A stretch of DNA of 64,000 nucleotides from Symsagittifera roscoffensis. Lineage: Eukaryota > Xenacoelomorpha > Acoela > Convolutidae. The stretch spans positions 4,994,580-5,058,579 of the forward strand of contig NC_087063.1 of assembly GCF_963678635.1 (NCBI RefSeq), in the 5' to 3' direction. The notes beneath the pieces are model-generated. The model did not search any database and was not told where the DNA came from. It saw nothing but the letters and a program-made list of their open reading frames with translations. A program made the position numbers and the translations under genes. Each line of letters begins with the position of its first letter. Position 1 is the first letter of the stretch. Shown here one piece after another: positions 24,626 to 35,289 of the stretch.

Positions 24626-26429
24626 TTAGTCGTCAGGGAAAAAACCGTGGGGGAAGATGTCCTGTATCATGTCTGAATTTGTTAGTAATTTTGCTAGTAT
24701 GCGAATGATGTTTTTAGTTTGAAGCAGTGGCCAAAGCAATTGAAGTGCTTTAATAGTTTTTAGTTCTTCGGTGCCAACTGCAAACTCATAAGGTGTGTTT
24801 TGAATGAGATTATATATTTTGTGATTGTATTTAGTATTATGGATGAATTCTAATATAGGGATTTCTATAGGTTGGATAAATTCATGTGGGATAAGGAAGG
24901 GTCTGGATTCTTCAGCATTAAAGGTCTTCGTGATGGGACAAAATATATACATTTGAGTTATTGGGTCGTAATTGCGGAGGATGCCGTGGAGGTTAGTATC
25001 TTTGATGCAATATGTGAAATTTAGAAAAAATGGCGAAGTGTACTTCGAGTTAAGAAACTGAAAACGGTGGTGTGGTTGTCTTGATGGAGTGTGTGGATCA
25101 AAATGATTTTGTATGAAGCGATAATATGTATATGTGTGGGTTTGTTTAGTGCGTAACATAATGTCGTGTGAGCAGTGCAAATCGCGTTCATGTGGTGCAA
25201 GGAAGTGGAAGGTTAGTGAAAATAATTGAAATTTTTCTTTAAAACTTTCGTAAGCTTGCATGTCAGTTAGTGCTTCAGAAATGATGTGATCATATTTTCG
25301 ATCAAATATATTGAGTGTGAATACATATGGTGTTTTGATGAAGAATTTTTTAGTTGTGGGTTAGCGAAGCGGTCGTCATCTAAAAACTGATCTTGGTTAG
25401 TTCGGATGATATTATGATCGTAATGTTCTATTGTAAATTCGTTAGCTCGGGGTGCAGTGAATGTTTTTAGTGATTTTTTATATCCTATATGAGTAAATTG
25501 TCTATGTGTTAGTGGTGTGGTGAGTCGATATAGCATATCTTTATTCCTTTCTATATCGTTATGAGTATTAGATAACGGTAGGCAAAGGGGATTAGTAAAA
25601 TGATAATATGTTGTCCAATGAAGTGTAGGCATTAAAACATGTTCATCTACAAAACTACGTGTGTCGTTAGTGTCGTGAGGGGTGTTTAAAGTATATTGTG
25701 GAAATGAAGGTAGGGTGATTGCTAGGAAATCTTTCGTGTTGGTGTGGTGTGGATGATTAATATATTCACAGGCTGTTCCTGGTTTGGTCGGGAATGGATG
25801 GTTTGGGAATTTTCTTTTAAAAGTGCGATAAGCTCGGTTAGTGCTATTTGATGATTCGGTGGATGTGGATGATTGTGCTAATGAGGCAGTATAAGCTGAA
25901 GAGGGTGTAGGAGTAGGTGGGTTTGAGGATTCTATTGTGGAGGAAATCTGATTGATAGTGAGGGTGTTAGGGTGTATTAGTTGTTGTTGTAGGGTGATAA
26001 AATTATCGAGTTCTTGTGAGATTTGAGGAGTATCGGGAGAATTAGATGATCGGTCGGAATGAAATGGAGAATAGGTTGGGGTTACTTGTGAAGCATAAGA
26101 GGGAGTAGAAATGGGCGGGAGTGGTTTATTTGGTGGGATTGTTGAAAAGGGGGCTTTGAAAAAACTGAGGAGTTGGTTTGAAAATTATTGGATGGAGATG
26201 GTTCGGAGTCTGCAAATTCGTCAGGGGTTTCTATATTAGGGTTATTAAGTTGTGAAATGAAGTATAAAACTGAATTATCTGAATTAGTGTCTGAAATCAT
26301 GCTTGATGTTATATTACTAGTTGGGAAATCGGGTGGCGGGAAAGCAAAAAGTGGAATTATTGTAATTGGAGTGTTGAGGTTGGTTGGATGGGAATTTGAG
26401 CGGTGTAGGGATCCAAGTTGTCGGCTCAT
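24626..26429 (-). pseudogene. ORFX: unknown protein downstream of env
   Basis: Open sequence of about 600 codons in total lies in three segments: 26429 to about 26155, about 26150-25267, and about 25350-24626. The shifts between them sit at homopolymers (near 26155 and 25350). The start ATG at 26429 overlaps the env-tail stop as ATGA. The N-terminal 300 residues are rich in Pro, Ser, Thr and Asn (for example NPPTPTPSSAYTASLAQSS), hence probably disordered. The C-terminal half is more globular, with Trp, Tyr and His (MPTLHWTTYYHF; FHFLAPHERDLHCSHD). It has no recognised domain or membrane segment. It could be an accessory or structural protein, possibly made by reinitiation after env. It ends with DD-TAA beside a splice donor. 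Confidence 0.5.
26426..26429 (-). promoter_or_regulatory. ATGA stop/start overlap between env tail and ORFX
   Basis: The last codon of the env-tail frame (TGA) and the first codon of ORFX (ATG) share two bases. Such overlaps are used for termination-reinitiation in several viruses and retroelements. Here it supports that both frames were translated. Confidence 0.5.
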
Positions 26430-26758
26430 TGTGGGCTAAAAAAATTATTATTTTGAGACTGAAAAGCGGTGGTATGGGATTGTTCGATAATTTGTTCATA
26501 TGTATCATCATCTTGTGAATGATGTGTCATTATATGTTGTATGGGACTTTGCGATATGTTTGGTCTAAAATTTGGATTGTGTGTTATTGCTAGGTTTCGG
26601 AAATTTCGTGGGACTAAGGATAATGGATGGTTATGTGGTAGGGGTGGCAACTGTGGTGCTGTAGGCGTTACTTCTATATTATTATGTTCTTCGTCGTACG
26701 TGTTCGGTCTTGTCGCTATTTTTGTGTTATATTCTTTTATTTGTGCGTCTAGAAGAAT
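26426..26758 (-). pseudogene. env: env cytoplasmic-tail frame after an in-frame TAA
   Basis: The 398-codon env frame stops at TAA (26759-26761), but the same frame stays open for another 110 codons to a TGA at 26426. This part is hydrophilic (ILLDAQIKEYN, NTYDEEHNNIE, then His/Pro/Asn-rich) as expected of a cytoplasmic tail following the membrane segment. Its end overlaps the ORFX start as ATGA, which argues that it was once translated. The TAA is either a mutation in this copy or a readthrough site. Confidence 0.5.
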
Positions 26759-29091
26759 TTAGTTTATTGATGATGAAAAAATTCCACAGAATCCTGCAAA
26801 TAGTATGCGTGCTACACTTGCTTGTCTATTTACTTGTGTGTGTATAGCGCATGTATTATAAATTCCTTTTAAAAGTGAAAAAAGAAATCCTATAAAATTA
26901 AACCTTGCGTATAAGATAGTTAATTTTTCTAAGATGTAATAGGGCCATCCTAGAAAATCAAGAATTTCATTTTTTAGTGTAACAAAGCTAAAAATATTTA
27001 TAGGTGAAATATCTTGTGGTCTGTATTTTTCACCGTTTAGATATATATAGTCTTTAATGTCTTTAAAATATCCGCTATAATCTTGTGTATAGATATCTGC
27101 AAATCCTGCGGTTTCGGCAAGTTTGCGTAAGTTTTGGTCAATTGATTGTCTTTGTATAGTGTCCATTTGTGTTAATAATTCCTGGAATTGTTGTGTTCTA
27201 ATGTGATGTTGGATATCGGATTTTGAATATATTCCAATTGATTGTGAATCGATATTTGGGTTTCGAGCAATAGCTCTAATGCTTTCGGGTGAAAATTTTT
27301 TGAGTGATTGCATTAACGTGGGGTATGGGGTAAGAAGATAATATTTATCTTCATCAGGGTTCAATTGTAATACATTACGGCTATTTTCTGATCCACATGG
27401 GACTGCGGTATCCCAAAAATAAGTTCGTCTTGAAAGTGTGTCAACAAAATGTACTTTATTTTTATAAAAGATAGGGATTCTTTTATAGCATCTTTTATCT
27501 TCAAAAACATATAGTGGTGATACTTTTTTAGTACAAGTATAAAACCATAAAATGTTTCCTTCGTAGTCTAGAAAATTTGATCTATTTCCTGATAATAAAT
27601 ATCCTGCGTAGGGTATTTTTAATACTGCTAGTGCAAGTGACTGTAGGATTTGTGTCCTTTCTAATTCGCATAGTTGATGAAGTGTTTCTAATTCGGAGAG
27701 TGACATTTCTTGAAAAATTCGACTAATCTTGTAGTCTAACTTCATATCTAAGTGGATATCATAGTGGATATTACCAAAATAAGAATTATTCATTAGTGAT
27801 AATTCTTGTAAACGTGTGCTTCTAGCGTCATGTGGCTTTAGGTGTCCACCAGGTTGACCATTACTTTTTTGAAATTTAACTGGTATATATGATGTTCCTT
27901 CGTGTAGAGGATGACCTGTGGCATAAGGGTCAATTTTTATTTTTCCAGTGGTCATGTCGAAACCTTTTTCGTATTCAACTAATATTTCAGAATATAGTGT
28001 TTTGTGAAGTGGGTTTCTGTATTTGCATGCGAGTTCTGTTTCTTGATATATTTGAAAACGTGTTAATTTATTTTCTATATTATGGATGTTTCGAAAATCA
28101 GTACTTTGTTTTCGTGATGGATTTACTTGTTCATATGGAATTGATTGTATAAAATATTTTTCGTGAAATTTTTATCATTCGAGCGTGTATTTTTGCTACT
28201 TGAAGTGTTGTACATGTATCTTCGGGAAACCAAACAATTGTTGCTTGTGTCCGTGTTGTAGGATCACAATGACCTTGATCGTTTTTACAAGGTAGTCTAG
28301 TTCCTTGATAGATCATTGTGTTGTCAGATAAATCTCGTGTGAGTTGTATTTTTTCGAGTTGTATTTTCCAATCGAAAAACATTATTTCTTGATATCCTTT
28401 ATTTTTTGTGTCTGCTTTGCAATTTGATGGATTATTTATACCAATGTGTGGTATCCAGTGCTTATCGTGTATGTCATAAGTTAATCTTCCGTGTGCGCCG
28501 TTGTATGGGTATTTTTCATCTAGTTTAATGTGTCCTTGATATCTTTCAAGTTCTGCTTGGTGTCCAGAATCGGCAAAGACTTGAAAATATACTATTTTTC
28601 TGTCGGTGTTTTTATTTCTTGTGATGTTTAGTCTGAGTAGCTCGTTTTTACAATCATCGGGATTGAGATGTAGAAGTCCTTCTATATTACTTTGGTAGAA
28701 TGATTCAAGGTCAAGTCGGTTTTTATCTCCGTTTGAAACTTGTGAACAATGTACTTTCTTTTCGGAAAATGTTGCTGTAAATTTATATCCTATGACTGTT
28801 GTTGCTCGGGCTTTTGAATAGAGTGTCGCTATTTCTATTTGTAATTTTTATTGCTTGTGGTTCTGTTTCGCATTGTGATACTTGATTTATTGCATATTTG
28901 TGTAGTGTTTTTTGTTCCTTTTCTTCACAATCATAATGTGTTACTAATAAGTCTTGGGTCCTGTGCGGGGAGAAGGATTTATGTTCTGATCGGAGATTAT
29001 TAGAAAAAGGAGTTGTAGGAATATCAATATTTTTAGAATATACATGTGTATGATAATCCTGAGTACGGGTTATAAAATGTGATGTAACCAA
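26759..29091 (-). pseudogene. env: env-like glycoprotein, chuvirus-type resemblance, broken
   Basis: Three blocks follow one another: 29091 to about 28850, about 28850-28131, and from about 28168 to 26759. They are separated by one-base shifts at A5 runs (near 28850 and 28168). Visible features are paired Cys in the first block (THYDCEEKE, VSQCETEP), a Cys/Trp segment in the second (DPTTRTQATIVWFPEDTC), and in the third CYKRIPIFYKNKVHFVD, then AVPCG, YYLLTPYP, a long helical stretch and a hydrophobic end (GFLFSLLKG; ARILFAGFCGIF). The order of Cys, FVD and PC motifs followed by a hydrophobic C-terminus recalls the class III-like glycoproteins of chuviruses and their captured copies in arthropod elements. 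That assignment rests on pattern memory only. As env it would sit in membranes and mediate entry. This copy cannot make it uninterrupted. Confidence 0.55.
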
Positions 29092-30195
29092 TTGTATTTT
29101 TGGTATATCTGTCGTATTTATATATTACTTCAGTTGTTATAAATGGTGGTGGTAGCGATTGAGCTGTTATATTTGGTGGGTTTAATGGGTAAGGATGTTG
29201 AGAAATGTCGTTTAGTTTAACCGTGATTTCAAATTTTAATTGTAGACTATTTTGTTGGAGTATATGGATGTTATGGTCACGAATGTCTTCGTGGATATCT
29301 TGTCTATATTGTAGTCTATGGAGTGCCCAGTTGTGGAGTCGGTTACTTTCTGGGTGTTGTCCAAATAATGGTGGGGTTGCTGTGAATGTGTTCCAGTCTA
29401 ATCTTAAAGGGATATTTGTTGATGATTGTTCTCGATATCTAGCGTCGAGGTTATTTGGGAAATTTAAAGGGAAAGGCGTCGGTGAAATCTGGCTTATTGA
29501 TGGTGTTGACGGTAGTGATAATGTTTCTGGTAGTGATGATGATGTTGTTGTATCTGTAGAAATATCTATTGGATCATTTATTAAATTTGGTTCACCTTGT
29601 GTGAATGATTGTTGATTGTGTTGTCCAATATGGTAGTCGTGATGTTTGGTTTGGGGGGTTAAAGGGATTTTCACGTATTTGGTCAGATGTTGGTGTTGAA
29701 CCTAAGTAATCTGAGGGTAGACTTGAGGTGCTACGTTGTGAAAGAAGTGTAGGGGTTTCCGGTAATATGCTAATTGGGTTTTCCGGAGTACTTGGTGATG
29801 GGGATTGGGGTATATCGAAATGAATTCGGGGGGTTTGAAAATTTCTATTTCGTCGTGGATGTATAATTTGTCTATTTATTTCAACTGTATTTTGGTTTTG
29901 ACTAATATTTCGTATTCTACTTAATTCTTGTGGTAGTGTTGGGTACAAGTTATATGTTGGTTCACTTAGAGGTGCCTATCGCTGAACTGGTTCTAGTGGT
30001 TCAGATAAGCGAGTGTGTCGTTCTTCAAAAGTATATGGGTTATCTTGGAAAGAAATTCGTGTAGATGTTTGGGGGTTTTGGGTAGCTGTAGGTGGTGTCG
30101 GGTTTTCTTGGGATGTTGTCGGTAAAGACTGACTGTGTGATTGTCGGTTAGCAATTTTTGAGGGTTTTTTGATTGATTTCTTTTTAGTGAAAAAA
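29033..30195 (-). pseudogene. Pro/Ser/Thr-rich region upstream of the env ectodomain
   Basis: Open frames at 29592-30195 (with one TAG at 29976-29978) and 29033-29674 encode a basic N-terminal stretch (TKKKSIKKPSKI) and then a long Pro/Ser/Thr/Asn-rich region (SPSPSTPENPISILPETP). The second ends in a more structured part (YKYDRYTKNTIGYITFYNP) leading into the env frame. The shifts between frames lie at a C6 run near 29652 and a T4 run near 29065. It could be the env N-terminal extension or a separate mucin-like or matrix-like product. No family is recognised. Confidence 0.4.
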
Positions 30196-30365
30196 TTTAT
30201 GTTTATTGTAGTATTCTTCTAGAAAAAAAATTAAAAGGATTGTTGCTAAGGCGAATGTTATGATTGCCTTCTTTATACATTTGCATATTGTCAATATGAG
30301 GGATGATAAAAATGTTATAAAAATTACAAATAGTAAAAAAATATCTGTTCTTCTAAAAATGGTTC
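30196..30365 (-). pseudogene. Short two-segment hydrophobic frame before env
   Basis: A frame without an ATG runs from a stop near 30366 to a stop at about 30196. It encodes two hydrophobic stretches (FLLFVIFITFLSSLILTI and AIITFALATILLIFF) separated by CKCIKK, which looks like a helical hairpin. It could be an exon joined by splicing, a signal-anchor of the env protein, or chance in AT-rich DNA. A CACAG/GTAGG sequence near 30405 could be a splice site. Confidence 0.3.
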
Positions 30366-30393
30366 GTATTATTTAAATAAATTTTGGGTTTTC

Positions 30394-30600
30394 CTACCTG
30401 TGAATATGGTCAATGGCTTGTGAAAGTTGGAGATATAATTCAAATAGGGAGTAGAAAATTAAATAAATATTGCAAAAAATGATTAAGATTATTACAAAAT
30501 CTTCAAAAGTATCAAAGAGAAATATGAATAAAAGTTCAAGTATTGTTAAAAAGTTTATGAAACTGTTGAAAATTATGTTGACTGGTCGAGAGAAGAGCAT
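30394..30600 (-). pseudogene. Hydrophobic ORF downstream of integrase in element B
   Basis: This 68-codon frame is almost entirely hydrophobic (FLTILELLFIFLF, FVIILIIFCNIYLIFY), with probably two membrane segments. In the same frame just upstream a TAA replaces the Gln of the matching element A frames (IISQM at 3557-3829), so the original protein began further upstream. The position directly after integrase and before env is the same in both elements. Function unknown. Confidence 0.4.
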
Positions 30601-31202
30601 TTAAGAAATGGCTTCTTGGTCGAATATTTTTTTTTTTTGTTGTTTGGTGCAATTTTTAAGTGTGGTCGAATTATTTATTGGTTTTTTGACAAGTGGGTTG
30701 AGTTTTGTGAAAAGTTGTTGGGGGCGAATTTTAATGGAGTTCGGGAGGTCTTCTTTTACTTTATTTTTATTTGTCAGGTGATCTGGGGTATTTTTGAGAA
30801 TTTTGTACTTTAGGCTAAATTAATATGGTCGTACTCGTACTTTAGGCTAATTTAACATTTTTGTTTGAGGGGTTTTTCAGGTCTGAATTGGGAAAATATT
30901 GTTGATCTTTGCGTTATTAGATATCGGAGGGTTATGATATTATGGTGGTATTTATTTTAGTTGTCAAGTTTGAGTGGTTTGCTTATTTTTGACCTGGAGG
31001 TTGTAAAGTTATAGTTATAGATATGCCTGGAGTTTAATATCTTTCGTCTAATTGGTTTGTGTTAGAGTTATAGAAGGTGACGGATTGAATGAATCCTATT
31101 GGCTAATTTTGAATTAGAATCGCTGCGTGTTTGTCAGCATGTTATTTGGAAAAATGAAAGTTCAAAATGTTTCAGAGGTGTAAATAGTATTAAATTTTAA
31201 AA
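30601..31202. other. Spacer after integrase, conserved between A and B
   Basis: This segment is similar to element A 380-840 and 3860-4330, including the block TTATTTTTGACCTGGAGGT and repeated GTACTTTAGGCTAA. No coding frame. It may hold signals for a subgenomic env RNA. Confidence 0.5.
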
Positions 31203-32984
31203 TTAAAGCTGTTTTTGAAATTCAACTTTCTTTAATATTTTAGATTGTGGGATGAATGTTTTGTAGTTTTTACGTGGTTGATTTCTAAGTCGTGATGACT
31301 CTCTATGTTCTGATTTCTCGACTTGTTCTTGGGGTAAAATTTTTTCTACCATTCTTCTATTTTTTCTTTCTTTTTGAGGTATACTTTGATCTAGCTTTTT
31401 TGTATTGTTTTTGGTTGTAGTTGATTTTTTATTTTGTTTTTTAGGGTGAATGTCATTTTGTGTATTTATTTCATTTTCCGTATGTGGGTGATTTTGAATA
31501 ACTTTTAAACCTGTGAAAGAATATAATTGAATTAGTTCGCGTAGTGCGTATTCTTTCGGGTAGTAAGGCAATAGATTGTTTCTGTGTTGAACAATTTCTT
31601 TTTGATCTGAATCGGTGATTTTATATGTTACGTCAGTGGGTTTGGCAGTTATTTGGTATGGTCCTTTACAAAGGGGTTGTAATTTTTTAGAAATTCCTTT
31701 TTGTGTATTAAAATTTGGTATTAAGACAAATGTTCCAATTTTTAATTCGGAGGCTGGTGTAAAGCGTGAATTTATTTGTTCGTTAATGTTTTGTCTTTGT
31801 AACAATTTTTTTGTTATTTTCTGGTAAATTTCGTTGTGTTTTTTATCTCTATTTAAAATCCATTCGGTGTGTGTACTGGAGGCTAATTTAAGGATTTGTG
31901 GGTGATGAAAATGATTTTCATCATGTGTGTGTAAAGGTAGGTTATAACAAATTGAGTCTTTATTTGGTTGACAATGACCTTGTGCATTTTTATGAGAGTT
32001 TGCTGTAAACATAATTGGTTTACGTGGCTTTTGATTAAAAACCATTTCATATGGTGACATTCCTAGAGTTGTCGTACTTTGTGAATTATATGCTAAGGGA
32101 AATAATTTTACATCTGCTGACCATTCGGTGTATCTTGTATCATTTCCATTTATGATACATCTAAGATATTCTTGTAGTGAACGGTTCATACCTTCGACTA
32201 AACCGTTTGTCCAAGGTGCATGAGATAAACGCGGTTTGTGCTTAATGTTATATAAATGACATAGTGTGATGATTTCATTATTTATGATTTCTGTACCATT
32301 GTCTGTAACTAAAATTTCGGGTAATCCGAATTTGGCTATCCAGTGTTCATAAAGTGTTGTGTAAGCGTAATAAGCGTTACAATGTGGTACTGGGTTGAGT
32401 GCTACATAATGTGTAAATGCGTCATCAATTACCATAATGTAGGAGTTTCCTTCAGATGATGGTGAAATTGGTCCTTTTGTATCGAATTAAATACGATGGT
32501 TAAAATATAAACTTTGTCCTTTAAAATCTTGTTTTTGTGCTATTTGTTTTTGATTTGGATAAGGTTTATTTAGTTGACATACTATACAATCATTGCATAG
32601 TACTTTTATCCAAATTGGTGCATTTGGGAAATGAAAATTTTGTATGAAATTTGAATATGTTTTTCACTGATCCAGAGTGTCCTTAATGTTTTGTGTATGT
32701 GAAATATGAAAAGCTATTAGAGTCATACTTAAAGGGAGACAGGGAACTGTAGAATCATTTAATTGATATTCTAGAAGGTCTGTGTTTTCATTAATTGTTG
32801 TATTATTAAATTTTCGGAAATATCGGAGGAGTGTTTTATTTCCTAAAATTGTTGTATCTGCTTTTACGGGCTTAGTTTTGTATTTGTGCCATGATTTTAA
32901 TTGTCTAATTACTGGGTCAAGATTTTGATACTGTTTTAAGGTATTAATTGTAATTTTATCTGTTGGGGGGGAAAATGTTTTCAA
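31203..32984 (-). pseudogene. pol: Integrase of element B (interrupted)
   Basis: The 410-codon frame 31203-32435 covers the integrase core and C-terminal part. It has the second catalytic Asp in LVTDNGTE and the catalytic Glu in NGLVEGMNR, exactly 35 residues apart, plus LPLAYN-like and SPYEMVF motifs and a basic C-terminus. The first catalytic Asp lies at about 32480, just after an in-frame TAA at 32487-32489 (Ser in element A). Upstream, 32490-32984 holds the zinc-binding region with a CIVC pair and ISHTQN, broken by a stop near 32664. The enzyme inserts the cDNA into the genome; this copy is interrupted. Confidence 0.85.
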
Positions 32985-33902
32985 TTTCTAATTTAGATAA
33001 AGGAATTGTGTCAAGTGGGTCATGGAGGTCAAAAACTTGATTCATTGTGTATTTTGAATCATTTGTTTGTGGTCCTGATAAATTTATTTTATCAGTCAAA
33101 TTTTCTTTTTCAATTAACGGAAAAAGGTCTTTTTTATGCGAGTGGTGTTTTATTCGTTTTTGTTGGGTGCTATTTTTTATCCATTGTGAGTATTGAATTG
33201 GTTTGAAAGTTGATGTTCCAAGTAGATCAACTTTGTAGTGGTTATTTTGGCAATCTAAGTAAAGCGGGAAGTGTTGTAAGTTATTTATCTGTGATTGTTC
33301 AATGTCAGTTTTTACTGCATATTTGCATTCTAGTCGGGGTGATGTTTCGTTTTCTGCCAGGTAAAATTTTATATTTTGGGTATTTCAACTGTAGTTTTTC
33401 GTGTAAGTAATTCAGGTGGTGTATTTCGACTTAATGTATCTGGTAATGCAAGATTTTTTCCTGCTGTCCAAACTATATGTAAGTTTGGAAATTTCATTAG
33501 AATTAATTGAAATCTATAAGCTCGGTGATTTGGATTTGACTTCTGTGTAAAGAGAAAAATGATTGGTTTATGATCTGTGAATAGAACTGTTGGATGTTTT
33601 GATCCAAGTATCAGAAATTCATATTCTGTAAGCGTATAAATTATAGCTGTAGATTCTCTCATTAGAGTTGAGAGTCGTAGCTCTGCTTGAGTGAATAATC
33701 GGGAATTTGCTGATATAAGGTTCATTTTATTTGTACCATTGTGTGATTGTAGTAATGCTGCGCCGATGCCAAAATTTGAAGCATCGCACATTGCATAGAA
33801 TGGTTGATTTGGATCTGGAATTGTGTTTGAAATTTGTTCAGTTAAAAGTTTTTTAATTTCTTCAAATCGTGTTTGATGTTCAGTATTCCATTCAAAATTA
33901 TT
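32985..33902 (-). pseudogene. pol: RNase H and linker of element B
   Basis: The frame 33369-33902 carries the RNase H motifs: CDASNFGIGAAL (first Asp), RESTAIIYTL (Glu), LFTDHKPI (Asp) and LPDTLSRN. A TAA at 33903 separates it from reverse transcriptase where element A has CAA. At about 33380, a CCC/AAAA run, the frame shifts and stops, and the following linker continues open in another frame to about 32990, where a C7 run causes another shift. RNase H removes RNA from the cDNA hybrid during reverse transcription. Confidence 0.8.
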
Positions 33903-34790
33903 TTACTGTCTGAGGATATTATAGAATGGTCTTAAATATAATTGCATTTTATAAACGTATTTGCTTAAGAAATTTAACATTCCAAGAAGTTCTTGGATTT
34001 TCTTTTTGTTTGTTGGTGGTTGAAGTTTTTGAATGGCATCAATGCGTGATTTTAATGGAGTGATTGTGTTTCTTTCTATATTATGTCTTAAAAATTTAAC
34101 TCGTGTTAAAAAGAAGTGTGATTTATCGGGGGCGGCCTTCAGATTTTCATTCTGAAGTATTTTATGATAGTGTTCTAAAACTATAAACATTTCTTCTTTT
34201 GTCTGTGATTGCATAAAAACATCGTCTAAATAGGTGATTGCGTTTTTCTTAAGTATTAGTGGTCTAAAAATTTTGCTCATAAAAGCTGAAAATGCTGCTG
34301 GTCCTATGGATATTCCAAAGAATAGGCGGTTGAATTCATATTGTTGATTTCCAATAACAAATTGTGTTAAACGTCGTGATTGTTCATCTAGCGCCATTTG
34401 ATTGTATGCACTATTCATATCTGCGGTTGTAAAGTATTTTCCGTTTATTTTTGTTAAAATAACTTGTATTGGTTCAATAGGCCAATTGCATTTTGATTCG
34501 TCTATTAGTGAATTGAGATATCTAGCGTCTAAAACTATTTTTAATGATTCTCCTTTGGCTAGGATGATAACAGGGTTAATAAATGTGTTACCTTTTGGTT
34601 GTTCTTCTTTGTTTACTGGTGAGATAATTTTGTATTGCTCTAAAATATCGAGTAATCTATTTACTTTGTCGTGTAAATGAATTGGTACTTTACTAGCTCT
34701 TTGTTTTTTGAAAACTGCGTCAGGTTTTAACGGGAGATGTAGTGATGAACTGATTTTCCCAACATCAAATTTTGATGTTGCATAGACTGA
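33903..34790 (-). pseudogene. pol: Reverse transcriptase of element B
   Basis: A continuous frame from a TAA at 34791-34793 to a TAA at 33903 covers the domain. Motifs in order: SKVPIHLHDK, VNKEEQPKG, ILAKGESLKIVLDARYLN, the first catalytic Asp in TADMNSAYNQMALDEQ, FFGISIGPAAFSAFM, the catalytic pair in ITYLDDVFM, and KAAPDKSHFFLTRVKF. These are typical of Ty3/gypsy enzymes. All catalytic residues are present. Stops on both sides cut it from protease and RNase H, so this copy would need readthrough or was recently disabled. Confidence 0.88.
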
Positions 34791-34821
34791 TTAATATTTT
34801 ATTAGCTGTTTGGCTTACTTA

Positions 34822-35256
34822 TCAAATTCGTCTTTCGTCTTGTGTTATTTGTGAATGTTGGAAGTTAAACATTGTTAAAAACTTCTGTTGATCTTCTGTA
34901 TAGTTGGTTATGTTGAATGTAGGTTTGAAATATGGGGTTTTTGTGAAATAATCTGTATTTCTTTTTTCATTACTTATTATATTATTTATGGATAGTTCTT
35001 CGTTAAAAATTGTGGATTGACAAATATCTAATAATTGGAGTATATTATTAACGCGGTAGGCTACTTCATTTATAGGTGAAATTGTAGCATTTGTTTCACA
35101 ATATCCTAAAATTCCTAAGGATAATGTTACTTGATATGGTGTATTGTTATACACGTGTAACAAAATGATGTCGGAATTCGTGTTTTTCGAATATTTTATA
35201 GATGAAATTGTGATTTTGAAAAATTTATGGATAGGTTTGAATTCAAAGTCTGACAT
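34822..35256 (-). pseudogene. pol: Linker between protease and reverse transcriptase
   Basis: A 144-codon frame (start MSDFEFKPIHKFFKITI) lies in the same frame as the protease, separated only by the TAA at 35290-35292. Element A has CAA there and an equivalent frame at 8114-8398, so protease and linker were one polypeptide. It ends at 34822, followed by a frame shift and two TAA codons (34815-34817 and 34791-34793) before reverse transcriptase. Its domain is unknown; it is unusually long for this position. Confidence 0.6.
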
Positions 35257-35289
35257 AAAGAGTTGTTGTTTATTTTGACTTTTATCATA

